Source: Methylocella silvestris BL2
Lineage (GTDB): Bacteria > Pseudomonadota > Alphaproteobacteria > Rhizobiales > Beijerinckiaceae
Assembly: GCF_000021745.1 (NCBI RefSeq)
Contig: NC_011666.1
Coordinates: 310,001 to 374,000, forward strand
Length of the DNA stretch: 64,000 bases
Reading direction: 5' to 3'
The notes below the pieces were generated by a model. That model made no database searches. It worked only from the letters and a program-made list of their open reading frames with translations, and was not told where the DNA came from. The position numbers were made by a program, and so were the translations under genes. Numbering within the stretch: the stretch's first letter is position 1; each line of letters opens with the position of its first letter. Shown here in pieces: positions 53,602 to 63,278 of this stretch.

Positions 53602-53892
53602 TCAGGAAGCGGCGGCCTGCTTCTTCAAAATCTCGCGCTTGATCGCGCGCGCGCCGAGCGACAGCTCTGCATCGTCCGCCTTGGCGAGAAAGGCGTCGAG
53701 TCCGCCGCGATGCTCGACCGAGCGCAGCGCAGCGACCGCCACGCGAAAACGGACCTTGCGCTGCAGCACATCGGAAATCAGCGTGACATTGCAGAGGTTG
53801 GGCAGAAACCGCGTCCGCGTCTTGTGGTTCGAATGGCTGACCAGATTGCCGGTCTGTACGGCTTTGCCGGTCAAATCGCAGCGGCGGGACAT
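53602..53892 (-). CDS. rpmB: 50S ribosomal protein L28
   Basis: 96 residues from ATG 53892, with AGGA 8 bases upstream; the longer frame reads into a repeat element. Begins [20 protein letters not shown] and contains [16 protein letters not shown] and [20 protein letters not shown], matching alphaproteobacterial L28. As usual it stands alone. The family ends with a helical Lys/Ala tail, here LKKQAAAS. Confidence 0.96.
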   Translation of the reverse strand: MSRRCDLTGKAVQTGNLVSHSNHKTRTRFLPNLCNVTLISDVLQRKVRFRVAVAALRSVEHRGGLDAFLAKADDAELSLGARAIKREILKKQAAAS

Positions 53893-53961
53893 CTCAACTT
53901 CCTCTTCAATCTCAAACGCGCCAGGCCCGCGACCCAAAAGGGCGGCTTCATCCCGACTAAA

Positions 53962-54004
53962 GCATTTTCCGCAAAAGTTGCAGACTTCTGCGTGAAGAAA
54001 ATGC
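53962..54004. repeat. Imperfect 43-base inverted repeat (REP-like) upstream of rpmB
   Basis: Outer arms GCATTTT/AAAATGC and inner arms GCAAAAGT/ACTTCTGC form a long imperfect hairpin. From memory it resembles a common extragenic repeat of Hyphomicrobiales (GCATTTTCCGCAAAAGT type). A related half may lie near 49606 (AGAGCATTTCTT). Confidence 0.55.
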
Positions 54005-54184
54005 GTTGCAACCAAGCATCAATGCACAGCGGCGATCCTGTGAATCGCGAATGCACTCTCATGCGGCATGTGAAGTCGCAGGACATAGGCCACGCGCCGC
54101 GCCGCGTCAAGGCTGAGCGAAAAAGGTGGTAGCGTCTCCGTTTGAATTTCGTCATTTGGGGGGACTGAACGGCTGCTATCGGGC

Positions 54185-54619
54185 ATGCGGCTTTCCAGCT
54201 ATGACACGGGAATGCTGAAGCTCACCTGCCTCTGCGGCCAAGTCCGCATCGACGTCCCAAAGCGACCGGACTTCATCAACGAGTGCAACTGCATGCTTTG
54301 CAGTAAATCGGGCGCCCGCTGGGCCTATTTCCATCCCTCGGAAGTCGGGATCGAAGGAGCGACGAAGGGATATAGCCGAGGAGATAAGGATGACCCGGCT
54401 GCAGAAATCCAGTTCTGTCCAAATTGTGGTTCAACGACCCACTTTATTCTGACCGCGAGCGCTATATCGAAGTTTGGCAACGTTCAGATGGGCGTCAATA
54501 TGCGCCTAGCGGATGAGAAGGATCTCGCCGGAATTGAATTGCGCTATCCTGACGGACGAGCCTGGCCGGGCAAGGGCGGCTTCGACTATGTGCAGGACGC
54601 TCGCATCATCGGCCGATGA
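54185..54619 (+). CDS. GFA / CENP-V family zinc protein
   Basis: 144 residues (135 if ATG 54212 is used; MLKLTCLCGQV resembles the usual family start). Zinc ligands are CLCGQV, CNCMLC and CPNCGS, the glutathione-dependent formaldehyde-activating enzyme (Gfa) fold. Many family members have no proven enzymatic role, so formaldehyde chemistry should not be assumed. The surrounding DNA seems slightly less GC-rich than the neighbours. It stands alone between rpmB and ftsK. Confidence 0.87.
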   Translation: MRLSSYDTGMLKLTCLCGQVRIDVPKRPDFINECNCMLCSKSGARWAYFHPSEVGIEGATKGYSRGDKDDPAAEIQFCPNCGSTTHFILTASAISKFGNVQMGVNMRLADEKDLAGIELRYPDGRAWPGKGGFDYVQDARIIGR

Positions 54620-54758
54620 GTTGCTCCGGAATGACCGCCTGCGATGAGCGTCGCCCAGCTTTCAGCGAACGCAAAGAAGGCGAGAGCCGAAATTCAAACT
54701 GAGACTCTACCGAAAAGGTTCGTCCTGCGCCTTTGGCGTGGCCGCCGGTCCCTTAAGG

Positions 54759-54774
54759 TTAAAGCGCCTTTAAC
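54759..54774. promoter_or_regulatory. CtrA-type box upstream of ftsK
   Basis: TTAA-N7-TTAAC (TTAAAGCGCCTTTAAC) is an exact match to the CtrA consensus TTAA-N7-TTAAC. It sits inside the palindrome GGTTAAAG-CGC-CTTTAACC (54757-54775). It is 109 bases before the ftsK start. Confidence 0.65.
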
Positions 54775-54882
54775 CGTCCATTGCTAATTTGCGCCTTGCT
54801 CGACGTCATCGCGGACGCGCGGCGCTCGACGCCAAAGCCGTGTGCGGCGAGCAGAGACAGGCAGTTCGACGACGGGGATCGG

Positions 54883-57528
54883 ATGCGAACGACAACCAGT
54901 ATGACGGCGCTCGACATCATCCCCGACGCCCTGCGCGCCTTCGCGGCGCGGCGCGGCGCGGAATTGGCGGGATTGGTCATCGTCGCGGCGACGATCGCCA
55001 TCGTCATCGCGCTTTTGTCCTGGTCCGTCGAGGATCCAAGCTTCAATCACGCGACGCCTGGGCCGGTGCGCAACCTTCTGGGCTCGACGGGCGCAGTCAC
55101 GGCCGATCTCCTGATGCAGATGCTCGGGCTTGGCGTCATCGCCGTTCTGGTCCCGCCGGGCTTTTGGGGTTGTCGTCTGTTGACGGCGCGCCGGTTGGAG
55201 CGGATTCCGGCGCGGGTTATGTTGTGGATCGCTGGGGCGGCGCTGGCGGCGGGGTTCGCTTCACTGCTGCCGATCGCCGCGCGCTGGCCGTTGCCGACTG
55301 GCCTTGGCGGCGTCGTCGGGGACGCGATCCTCCTCTTGCCAAAAAAGCTCGCCGCCGGATTCGCGCCGGGCCTCATTCTCGTCGGCGTCGCGCTTGCCGC
55401 CGGATCCATTCTCGCCCTTTCGGCGAGCGTCGGGCTGCGCGACCGGTTCGACGAACTCGACGAAGAAGAGCACGATGCGCCTGTGCGCCGGCGCGGCGGG
55501 GGCGCTGACGATGACGCCGGCGGTCCGGGCTTTGCGCTTATCGCGCTCGGCGCCGTCATTCACGCCTTTTTGAGCCTCAAGTCCGCCGCGCAGCGTCAAC
55601 TCGCGCGCCGCCGGGCCGCGCGCGCGCCCTCGCCCCGCCCTGCGCCCTGGCAGACGGCGCCGCAGTTTTCCCCGCGCGATTTTGATCCCCCGCTCGGCAG
55701 TTTCGAATTTGCATCGGGCGACAATGAGCCCTTCGAACCCGCTCCCGACGCCGACTGGCTGGAAAAAGGCATTCCCGAGCCCGGGTTTGACGCCACCGCC
55801 TATGCGCCGCCGGCGACGCGGGCGGCGGCCCGGCAAAAAAGCCGAACCGTTCAGAAAACAGCCAGCGCCGACGCCATGGCCGAACCCGACTCGCGACGCA
55901 TCGTCGCGCCGCCGCCGCCGCCGGTGCGGCCAGGGCAGCGCGCCCAGAAGGAGGCGCATCCCTCGCTGCGCGAGCGTCTCGGACGCCAGGATTATGTGTT
56001 TCCGCCGCTCAATATGCTCGCCGAGGCGAAACATCTCGTCAGCTCGCAGTCCGAGGAAGCCCTGTCGCAGAACGCGCGCCTGCTCGAGGGCGTGCTCGAT
56101 GATTTTGGCGTCAAGGGCGAGATCATCAATGTCCGGCCGGGCCCCGTCGTCACGCTCTATGAGCTCGAGCCCGCGCCCGGCATCAAATCCTCCCGCGTAA
56201 TCGGGCTCGCTGACGATATCGCCCGCTCGATGTCGGCGATCTCGGCGCGCGTCGCCGTGGTGCAGGGCCGCAACGCCATCGGCATCGAATTGCCGAACCA
56301 GCGGCGCGAAACGGTATTTTTGCGCGAATTGCTCGGCTCCGACGATTTCGAAAAATCGAAACATCGTCTGGCCATCGCCCTCGGCAAAAACATCGGCGGC
56401 GAACCGATTATCGTCGATCTGGCGCGCATGCCGCATCTTCTCGTCGCCGGAACGACGGGCTCGGGCAAATCGGTCGCGATCAACACCATGATCCTGTCGC
56501 TGCTCTACCGGCTTCGCCCGGAAGAATGCCGGCTGATCATGGTCGATCCGAAAATGCTCGAACTCTCCGTCTATGACGGCATCCCGCATCTTTTGACGCC
56601 CGTGGTCACCGACCCGAAAAAGGCGGTGGTGGCGCTGAAATGGGCGGTCCGCGAGATGGAGGACCGCTACAAGAAGATGTCGAAACTCGGCGTGCGCAAC
56701 ATCGACGGCTTCAATGCCCGCGTCGTCGAGGCGACGGCCAAGGGCGAGACCTTGATGCGGACCGTGCAGACCGGCTTCGACCGCGAGACGGGCGAGGCGA
56801 TCTACGAGCATGAGCCGATGGATCTCTCGCCGCTGCCCTTCATCGTCGTGATCGTCGACGAGATGGCCGATCTGATGATGGTCGCCGGCAAGGATATCGA
56901 GGGCGCGATCCAGCGGCTCGCGCAGATGGCGCGCGCGGCGGGCATTCATCTGATCATGGCGACGCAGCGGCCCTCGGTCGACGTCATCACCGGCACCATC
57001 AAGGCGAATTTTCCGACGCGAATCTCATTTCAGGTGACCTCCAAGATCGACAGCCGCACCATTCTGGGCGAGCAGGGCGCCGAGCAGCTGCTTGGCCAGG
57101 GCGACATGCTCTATATGGCGGGAGGCGGGCGCATCTCGCGCGTGCACGGGCCCTTCGTCGCCGATGGCGAGGTTGAGAAGGTGGTCGCCCATCTTAAAAG
57201 TCAGGGCCAGCCCGAATATCTCGAATCGATCACCTCAGAGGACGACAGCTCTGACGAGGAGGGGGAGGCGGTCTCGCCCGGCAGCATGGACGCCGAAGAA
57301 TCGGGCGATCTCTACGACCGGGCAGTGGCGATCGTTCTGCGCGACCGCAAATGCTCGACGAGCTACATCCAGCGCCGCCTGTCGGTCGGATACAACAAGG
57401 CGGCCTCGCTGGTCGAGCGGATGGAGCAGGAGGGCGTCGTCGGCGCGCCAAACCATTCCGGCAAACGGGCGATCCTCGTCGGCGGCGGCGTCGACCGCGG
57501 CGCCTTCGATCTCGCTGGAGAGGCTTAG
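54883..57528 (+). CDS. ftsK: DNA translocase FtsK
   Basis: FtsK couples cell division to chromosome segregation by pumping DNA at the septum. 881 residues from ATG 54883 with GGGGA upstream. Four N-terminal transmembrane helices lie within residues 20-180, followed by a Pro/Ala-rich linker. The motor has Walker [16 protein letters not shown] (about 522) and Walker [17 protein letters not shown]-terminal winged-helix gamma domain follows (about 808-870; [19 protein letters not shown]). The short linker is usual in the order. Confidence 0.96.
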   Translation: MRTTTSMTALDIIPDALRAFAARRGAELAGLVIVAATIAIVIALLSWSVEDPSFNHATPGPVRNLLGSTGAVTADLLMQMLGLGVIAVLVPPGFWGCRLLTARRLERIPARVMLWIAGAALAAGFASLLPIAARWPLPTGLGGVVGDAILLLPKKLAAGFAPGLILVGVALAAGSILALSASVGLRDRFDELDEEEHDAPVRRRGGGADDDAGGPGFALIALGAVIHAFLSLKSAAQRQLARRRAARAPSPRPAPWQTAPQFSPRDFDPPLGSFEFASGDNEPFEPAPDADWLEKGIPEPGFDATAYAPPATRAAARQKSRTVQKTASADAMAEPDSRRIVAPPPPPVRPGQRAQKEAHPSLRERLGRQDYVFPPLNMLAEAKHLVSSQSEEALSQNARLLEGVLDDFGVKGEIINVRPGPVVTLYELEPAPGIKSSRVIGLADDIARSMSAISARVAVVQGRNAIGIELPNQRRETVFLRELLGSDDFEKSKHRLAIALGKNIGGEPIIVDLARMPHLLVAGTTGSGKSVAINTMILSLLYRLRPEECRLIMVDPKMLELSVYDGIPHLLTPVVTDPKKAVVALKWAVREMEDRYKKMSKLGVRNIDGFNARVVEATAKGETLMRTVQTGFDRETGEAIYEHEPMDLSPLPFIVVIVDEMADLMMVAGKDIEGAIQRLAQMARAAGIHLIMATQRPSVDVITGTIKANFPTRISFQVTSKIDSRTILGEQGAEQLLGQGDMLYMAGGGRISRVHGPFVADGEVEKVVAHLKSQGQPEYLESITSEDDSSDEEGEAVSPGSMDAEESGDLYDRAVAIVLRDRKCSTSYIQRRLSVGYNKAASLVERMEQEGVVGAPNHSGKRAILVGGGVDRGAFDLAGEA

Positions 57529-57562
57529 GTTTCAGGCGGACGGGCTTAACGACCAGTCCCGC

Positions 57563-57580
57563 GCGCCCTCAAGCGGGCGC
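57563..57580 (-). terminator. Weak hairpin at the end of the metB-like gene
   Basis: GCGCCC/GGGCGC with a 6-base loop spans the stop codon (TCA at 57569-57571). No T-run follows, so terminator function is doubtful. Confidence 0.3.
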
Positions 57581-58726
57581 CTTCAGCGCCTGCGCCAGAT
57601 CGGACACAAGATCCCCCTCATGTTCGAGGCCGACCGAGAGCCGCAGCAGATTATCCTTGATCCCCGCCGCCGCGCGCGCCTCGGGGGCCATGCTGGCGTG
57701 CGTCATGGTCGCTGGATGGGCGATCAGGCTTTCGACGCCGCCGAGCGATTCCGCCAGAGTGAAAATGCGGACCGATTCCACCAGCCGCCGCACGGCCGCG
57801 ATTCCGCCCGCGACCTCAAAACTCAGCATCGCGCCAAAGCCCGCCTGCTGCGCCTTGGCGAGCGCATGGGAGGGATGCGAGACGAGCCCCGGATAATGCA
57901 CCGCCTCGACAGAAGGATGCTGTTGTAAGAACAGCGCGATCGTTTCCGCAGTGCGCTGCTGGCGTTCGAGGCGCGGAAACAGCGTCCGCAATCCTCGCAA
58001 TGTCAGATAGGAATCGAACGGCGAGCCGGTGACGCCGGTGATATTGGCCCAGCCGCGCATCTCCTCGGCGTCGCTTTCGCTGGCGCAGATCACGGCGCCG
58101 CCGACCACGTCGGAATGGCCGTTGAGGAATTTTGTCATCGAATGAACGACAAAATCCGCGCCGAGCGGGATCGGCCGCTGCAGAGCGGGCGAGAGGAACG
58201 TATTGTCGACGGCGACCTTCGCGCCGACTTTTTTCGCGGCCTCGCAAAATGCCCTGATGTCGACCACGCGCATCAGTGGGTTGCTCGGGGTCTCGATCAT
58301 CAAAAGTTTCGGATTGCGGCCGAGCGCCGTGGCGACGGCCTCCGCATCGCTCTGATCGACGAACTCGACCTTGAAATGACCCTTTGCGGCGTGGGCGGAC
58401 AAGAGCCTTTGGACGCCGGAATAGCAATCATGCGGCGCGATGACGAGATCATCGCGCTCCATTGGATCGAGCAGCAGATTGATCGCCGCCATGCCGCTTG
58501 ACAGGGTCACCGCGCCTGCGCCGCCCTCAAGCTTGGCCAGCGTGTCGGCCAGGAGGTCGCGGGTCGGATTGCTCGTTCGCGTATATTCGTGACCGCCCGG
58601 CCGCTCGAACCCCTTGAAGGCGAAGGTGCTCGAAAGATAGATCGGCGGCGCCGCCGCTCCGTAGGCGCTGTCCGCCGCGACCCCGTTCGAGGCCGCGATG
58701 GTCTGGAGCGCTTTTTCATGCGTCAT
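57569..58726 (-). CDS. metB: Cystathionine gamma-synthase-type PLP enzyme
   Basis: 385 residues from ATG 58726 with GGAA upstream. The Cys/Met metabolism PLP family is clear: YTRTSNPTRDLLADTLAKLEGG, LSSGMAAI, the PLP-lysine region DFVVHSMTKFLNGHSDVVGG and ESLGGVESLIAHPATMTH. ESLGGVESL favours cystathionine gamma-synthase/lyase over homocysteine synthase. Which of these it is cannot be settled by eye. No SAM riboswitch is visible in the 217-base upstream region shared with divergent lolA. Confidence 0.88.
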   Translation of the reverse strand: MTHEKALQTIAASNGVAADSAYGAAAPPIYLSSTFAFKGFERPGGHEYTRTSNPTRDLLADTLAKLEGGAGAVTLSSGMAAINLLLDPMERDDLVIAPHDCYSGVQRLLSAHAAKGHFKVEFVDQSDAEAVATALGRNPKLLMIETPSNPLMRVVDIRAFCEAAKKVGAKVAVDNTFLSPALQRPIPLGADFVVHSMTKFLNGHSDVVGGAVICASESDAEEMRGWANITGVTGSPFDSYLTLRGLRTLFPRLERQQRTAETIALFLQQHPSVEAVHYPGLVSHPSHALAKAQQAGFGAMLSFEVAGGIAAVRRLVESVRIFTLAESLGGVESLIAHPATMTHASMAPEARAAAGIKDNLLRLSVGLEHEGDLVSDLAQALKAPA

Positions 58727-58943
58727 TTCGTTTTTTCCACAAGCGCGTTTCCAAGGTTGGCGCCTATAGAACAGAACGGCATGCGCCCGCGCAAGGCGGC
58801 TGGCTGAAAACAAACGCGCCCCGGCGCGCAGGGCCCCAAACCGCCATCTTTGTCTTGCGGCGCAATCCTATCTACAACGTCTGCAACTCTTAAGGATCAC
58901 GCTTTAGGATCGCCGTGACAGGCGCCATCATCGGGAAGGTTTC

Positions 58944-59627
58944 ATGACGCGAACGCCAGCCTTTGTTTTCGCGGCTTTCGCCGGGCTCGCCTCCTTCGGC
59001 CTCCATGCCGAGCCGGCGCCTGCGACCGTAAAGCCAGCCAAGCCCGCCGCCGCGGCGGCTCCGACAAAGCCTTTCGTTCCCATGGACCCGCTGGTCGCGA
59101 TCCAGAAGGCGAATGATTATTTCAATACGGCGACGACGATGATCGGCGATTTCGTTCAGATCGGCCCGGACGGGCGTCGGGCGGAGGGCAAGATCTTCGT
59201 CCAGCGGCCGGGCAAGCTGCGGTTCGAATATGCGCCGCCGGCGACGCTTGAGATCGTCGCGGATGGCCTGTCCGTCGCAGTGCATGATCGCAAGACGGCG
59301 ACAAAGGACGTCTATTTCATCAGCCAGACGCCGCTGAAGTTCTTGCTGAAGGACCATGTGGATCTCAATCGCGACGTTAAAATCGTTAATGTTGCGAGCG
59401 ATCCGAGTTCCGTCGTGATTCAGGTCGAGGATACGGCGACTTTCGGCGGAACCTCCGAGATAAAACTCATCTTCGATCCGGCCAAGTTCACGCTCAAGCA
59501 GTGGCAGGTTACAGATCCGCAAGGTTACGAAACAGTAATCTCTTTGTTCAACATCGATTTGACCAAGAAACCAGACCCGAACATTTTCCAGCTGACGCAG
59601 GAACGGATTCCGAACACAAATAATTGA
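58944..59627 (+). CDS. lolA: Outer-membrane lipoprotein carrier LolA-like
   Basis: LolA ferries lipoproteins through the periplasm. 227 residues with a signal peptide (FVFAAFAGLASFGLHAEP) and an Ala/Pro/Lys-rich linker. The LolA fold follows: MIGDFVQIGPDGRRAEGKIFV, RPGKLRFEYAPPATLEIVADG, VYFISQTPLKFLL and KQWQVTDPQGYETVISLFNI. The alphaproteobacterial form has a divergent N-terminus. It lies downstream of ftsK with the metB-like gene between them on the other strand. Confidence 0.92.
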   Translation: MTRTPAFVFAAFAGLASFGLHAEPAPATVKPAKPAAAAAPTKPFVPMDPLVAIQKANDYFNTATTMIGDFVQIGPDGRRAEGKIFVQRPGKLRFEYAPPATLEIVADGLSVAVHDRKTATKDVYFISQTPLKFLLKDHVDLNRDVKIVNVASDPSSVVIQVEDTATFGGTSEIKLIFDPAKFTLKQWQVTDPQGYETVISLFNIDLTKKPDPNIFQLTQERIPNTNN

Positions 59628-59899
59628 GGCCGTTGTTTACTCTTGAATTGGGGCAGGGGGCGCTTATCTTGGGATCATGTGAGCGATTCAGCTGACAGGG
59701 CGTTTCCCCCCGCTTCGCCTTGAAGGCTCTGCCGGCCCCCCTCCCGGCAAGCTTCGCTCCTAGGGCGTCCGGTCAAAAGCCGGACGCCCTTTTCGTTTGG
59801 GCTGCGCGGAGCGTTCCCCGCCGCGTTTTTCTGTGCGTCGCCGCTGTCTCATGTTGCGACGCAAGCTCCGCCGTGATCAATCGCCAGCGGAGCCCTCAC

Positions 59900-60712
59900 A
59901 TGTCCTTTTCCATCGCCACCTGGAATATCAACTCCGTCCGCCTGCGGATCGATCTTGTCGCGCGCTTCCTGAATGAGCATGCGCCGGACCTCTTGTGCCT
60001 GCAGGAGACCAAGTGCCGCGACGCGGAGTTTCCGCTTTCGGCGTTTCATAAGCTTGGCTATCCGCATGTCGAGATCAACGGCCAGAAAGGCTATCACGGC
60101 GTCGCCATCGCCTCGCGCCTGCCTCTAGGCGATATCGACCGGCGCGGCTTCTGCGAGAAGGGGGACGCGCGCCATCTTGCCGTCAGCTTCACGCCGCAGG
60201 GCGCCGCGCGGCCTGTACGTCTGCATAATTTCTATGTTCCGGCCGGCGGCGACGAGCCGGATCCGCTGATCAATCCGAAATTCGCCCATAAGCTCGCCTT
60301 TCTCGATGAAATGGCGGCATGGATGCATCATGGCGCGATCGCCGCCTCCGACGCGATCCTGGTCGGCGATCTCAACATCGCCCCGCTGGAGGCCGACGTC
60401 TGGAGCCACAAGGCGCTGCTCCGCGTCGTGAGCCACACGCCGATCGAGGTGGAAAAATTCGGCGTGTTTCAACAGGCGGGGCCATGGGTCGACGCCATGC
60501 GCCGCTACGTGCCGCCGGAGGAGAAACTCTATACTTGGTGGAGCTACCGCGCGCGGGACTGGGCGCTTTCGGGCCGCGGCCGGCGCCTCGACCATGTCCT
60601 CGTCAGCGAAAGTCTCGCGCCGCGTCTCGGCGGCATGAAAGTGTTGACCGAAAGCCGCGGCTGGGAGCGTCCCTCCGACCATGTGCCGGTGATCGTCCGC
60701 TTCGACGCCTGA
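59900..60712 (+). CDS. xthA: Exodeoxyribonuclease III
   Basis: An AP endonuclease and 3' exonuclease in base excision repair. 270 residues from ATG 59900 with GGAG 9 bases before it; the open frame before that is Pro/Arg-rich and not conserved. Catalytic motifs are IATWNINSVRLR, CLQETKCRD, GYHGVAI, VGDLNIAP, TWWSYRARDWAL and RGRRLDHVLVS, ending ERPSDHVPV with the active His. Follows lolA as in many Hyphomicrobiales. Confidence 0.96.
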   Translation: MSFSIATWNINSVRLRIDLVARFLNEHAPDLLCLQETKCRDAEFPLSAFHKLGYPHVEINGQKGYHGVAIASRLPLGDIDRRGFCEKGDARHLAVSFTPQGAARPVRLHNFYVPAGGDEPDPLINPKFAHKLAFLDEMAAWMHHGAIAASDAILVGDLNIAPLEADVWSHKALLRVVSHTPIEVEKFGVFQQAGPWVDAMRRYVPPEEKLYTWWSYRARDWALSGRGRRLDHVLVSESLAPRLGGMKVLTESRGWERPSDHVPVIVRFDA

Positions 60713-60724
60713 CGGGGAGGAGGC

Positions 60725-61177
60725 CTAGGCCGAGGGCGCTCCCCACGCTTTTTCGATCTCGGCAGTAAACTCGGCCAGGCGCGCGGCGAGGGCGAGCCGC
60801 AGCCGCTCGGCGCTCTGCGGATATTCGGAGAGCACCCGCCGGAACATCTGCTGCGACAGCCGCAGCACAGTCGAGGGCTCCCGCGCGATCGCGGTCGCGG
60901 GCCGCAGCGTCTCGGTAATAAGGGCGATTTCGCCGATCAGCGCCGGCGGGCGCAGAATGCGCGCGGCGGCGGACCCGTCGCCCGAGGGGTCGAGGGCGAT
61001 GGAGCCGGACAAGAGAAGAAAGCCGCAGTTTGACGGCTCGTCGCGGCGAAACAGAATATCGCCGGCGCGCAGGACCTTCGTTTCCGCCGAAAAGGCGAGC
61101 AGCCGCAGCGCATCCGGCTCGAGCGCCGCAAAGGTTGCATTGCGCTTCAGCTTGGCGACGTCGTCCTCGAGAGCCAT
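60725..61177 (-). CDS. Cyclic-nucleotide-binding-domain protein without HTH
   Basis: 150 residues: MALEDDVAKLKRNATFAALE, a beta-roll with FLLLSGSIAL, PPALIGEIALITETLRPATAIA and a C-terminal helix. The nucleotide-binding cassette normally reads GE(x)8-R(S/T)A; here GEIALITETLRPATA fits with the Arg present. No DNA-binding domain follows, so it is a sensor module or partner rather than a CRP-type regulator. It lies downstream of the OmpR-type regulator (24-base gap, same strand) and probably shares its transcript. Confidence 0.86.
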   Translation of the reverse strand: MALEDDVAKLKRNATFAALEPDALRLLAFSAETKVLRAGDILFRRDEPSNCGFLLLSGSIALDPSGDGSAAARILRPPALIGEIALITETLRPATAIAREPSTVLRLSQQMFRRVLSEYPQSAERLRLALAARLAEFTAEIEKAWGAPSA

Positions 61178-61201
61178 GGCCGCCTTTTTCTGATTTCCGC
61201 T

Positions 61202-61888
61202 TTAGGGAATCAGTTTGTAGCCGCCCGCCTCGGTGATCAGCAACTGGGCCTTGGCCGGATCGCGCTCAATTTTCTGCCGCAGCCGATAGATATGCGTCTC
61301 AAGCGTGTGGGTGGTGACGTTGGAGTTGTATCCCCACACCTCGCGCAGCAGCACTTCGCGAATGACGACGCTCTGACCGGCGCGATAGAGGAACCGCAAA
61401 ATCGCGGTTTCCTTTTCCGTAAGGCGCAGCTTTTCGCCCTTTTCGCTGATGAGCAGCTTCGCGCCCGGCTGGAATGTATAGGGGCCGATGCGGAATAGCG
61501 CTTCCTCATTGGTTTCGTGCTGGCGCAGATGCGCCCGCATGCGCGCCAGCAGCACCGCGAAGCGGAAAGGCTTGATCACATAATCATTGGCGCCGGCGTC
61601 GAGGCCTTGCACCGTGTCCCAATCCGAATCCTGCCCGGTCAGCATGATGATCGGATTCTTAAATCCCTCCTCGCGCATCTGCTTGACCGCCTCGCGCCCG
61701 TCCATATCCGGCAGGCCGACGTCCATGATGATGAGGTCGGGAGTTTCCTGCCGCGAGGCCGACAGCGCGCTTTGCGCCGAATCGGCGTGCACTGCCGAAA
61801 ACTCTTCGTGCAGCGAGAGTTGTTCCGCCAGAGCGGCGCGCAAGTCCGGATCATCGTCCGCGATCAAGATTTTCATAACTTGCGCCAT
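61202..61888 (-). CDS. OmpR/PhoB-family response regulator
   Basis: 228 residues from ATG 61888. Receiver domain with KILIADDDPDLRAAL, phosphoacceptor Asp in LIIMDVGLPDMDG, T in IIMLTGQDSD and K in YVIKPFRF. The winged-helix effector shows LRLTEKETAILRFLY, REVLLREVWGYNSNVTTHTL and HIYRLRQKIERDPAKAQ. No histidine kinase gene is adjacent; the neighbour is the cyclic-nucleotide-binding protein. The regulon is unknown. Confidence 0.93.
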   Translation of the reverse strand: MAQVMKILIADDDPDLRAALAEQLSLHEEFSAVHADSAQSALSASRQETPDLIIMDVGLPDMDGREAVKQMREEGFKNPIIMLTGQDSDWDTVQGLDAGANDYVIKPFRFAVLLARMRAHLRQHETNEEALFRIGPYTFQPGAKLLISEKGEKLRLTEKETAILRFLYRAGQSVVIREVLLREVWGYNSNVTTHTLETHIYRLRQKIERDPAKAQLLITEAGGYKLIP

Positions 61889-62198
61889 GGACCTGTCCTT
61901 GATTTCAATCTGCGTCGCCGCTTCTCGCCGAAACCGCGGAGCGGCCTGCAATTCCTGTCAGCATCATTCAGACGCGAGCCCGAAAGGCTCGCGTGGCGCG
62001 CCATCGGCAAGCATGGGGCCCCGCCTGCTCGCCGATAGCGCGAATGAGTAATAAGGATTTATGGCATTTATTGCAAAACGGCCGCTCGCTTGGCTTTCGT
62101 CCCGGCTCGGCCGAGGCGCCCTCGCTGCGCAGTTTTAGTCACGCCGCATGAACGGCGGCTGAATGCGCAGCGCTCACCGCTTGGACGGGAGCAGCGTG
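61889..62198. other. Spacer with two hairpins between the HTH-PBP and OmpR-type genes
   Basis: 310 bases without a gene. It contains ACGCGAGCC/GGCTCGCGT with loop CGAAA (61972-61994). It also holds a longer stem ATCGGC..AGCA / TGCT..GCCGAT with one mismatch (62003-62036). No T-run follows on the minus strand. They may be the structured leader of the regulator mRNA or a small RNA; nothing else is visible. Confidence 0.45.
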
Positions 62199-63089
62199 CT
62201 ACGGTCCGTTGAAATGAACTGCGCCGTACGCGCCGATGTCATAGCCGCCCAATTCCTCCGCGCGGCGTCTGAATGCGTCGCTAGAACAAAAGCGGATAAG
62301 CTTTTGAAACGGCGGATCAAAATAGGCTCTGCGCCAGACCAGAAGATCGAATCGCTCGACGATGAGGGGCGTGAACGCCAGCCGAAACGGGCGCGCTGCG
62401 GCCTCGATGCCCAGACCGACATCCGCCCGGCCTGCTCCGATCGCCGTGGCGAGATCCGTTTCCGATCGTTCGACCGTCTCGATAAAATTGAGGTCGCTCC
62501 GCTTCAATCCCTCCCGCTCGAGCAGAAGGTCGAGCACCAATTCGCTGCCAGCCTCCGCTTGGCGCGCCTGGAAGCGCAATTTTCGCGCAGCGGCGAGCGA
62601 CGTGAGAGGGCCTTCTTCGGGCTGGAAGATCAGCCCGCGCGTGCGCTTGGCCCATTCGATCAGGACGACCGGCTGACCGGCGAATTTCTCTCGCACGGCG
62701 CCGACATTCCACGCGCGCCCCTCCGATTCGGGAATGTGCAATCCGGCGGCGATGCAGCCGTCGCCGCTGCGGCGCAGGCCGTCGAGCGCGCCATCGAGGA
62801 AGGCGGCGATCCCGGAGCGCGATTCGCGCAACGCCCATTCGAGCAAAGGATCATGTCCGCCGGCAATAATGGCGGACGAATCGGCGGCCGGCCCCAGCTC
62901 CTTTCGGGCCGGTTCGTCGCCCGCCCCGCCGCGCGACAGAAGCCATTGCTCGATCTCATCGCGCGGAAACAGCAGTTTTCCGGTGACGCGGCGCACCGGC
63001 AGCGCGCCTTCCGACGCCAGATCGTAGATTTTGCGCTCCTTGACGCGGAGCATCGCCGCCAGCTCGCGCGTGGTGAGGAATTGCGTCAT
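62199..63089 (-). CDS. HTH regulator fused to a periplasmic-binding-type sensor domain
   Basis: 296 residues. Residues 1-55 are an excisionase-type helix-turn-helix (FLTTRELAAMLRVKERKIYD, then RVTGKLLFPRDEIEQWL). Residues 90-290 are a cytoplasmic substrate-binding-protein domain of the COG1910 molybdate-binding style (AGLHIPESEGRAW, ADVGLGIEAAARPFRLAFTPL, ERFDLLVWRRAYFDP). The architecture is a one-component ligand-responsive regulator; the ligand, perhaps an oxyanion or coenzyme, cannot be deduced. No transporter is adjacent. Confidence 0.85.
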   Translation of the reverse strand: MTQFLTTRELAAMLRVKERKIYDLASEGALPVRRVTGKLLFPRDEIEQWLLSRGGAGDEPARKELGPAADSSAIIAGGHDPLLEWALRESRSGIAAFLDGALDGLRRSGDGCIAAGLHIPESEGRAWNVGAVREKFAGQPVVLIEWAKRTRGLIFQPEEGPLTSLAAARKLRFQARQAEAGSELVLDLLLEREGLKRSDLNFIETVERSETDLATAIGAGRADVGLGIEAAARPFRLAFTPLIVERFDLLVWRRAYFDPPFQKLIRFCSSDAFRRRAEELGGYDIGAYGAVHFNGP

Positions 63090-63278
63090 GCGAATTTATG
63101 CTTTTTTCCCGAAACAGCGGAAGAATAACATGGATTCACAGAGTAGCGAGGCGGGCGCGGGCTTGTCCGTCAAAGGGGCAATCCCACCCCGGCTTGGCGC
63201 CGCGCGCGAGCCTGGCCAATAATCGAGATGACTTGGCGCGGGCCGCGGCGCGTCTACGCAAGAGTTGTAAAGTGATCC

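Noticed and set aside
58727-58943. Possible SAM riboswitch before the metB-like gene
   Set aside because: Read on the minus strand, no SAM-I or SAM-II core could be recognised.
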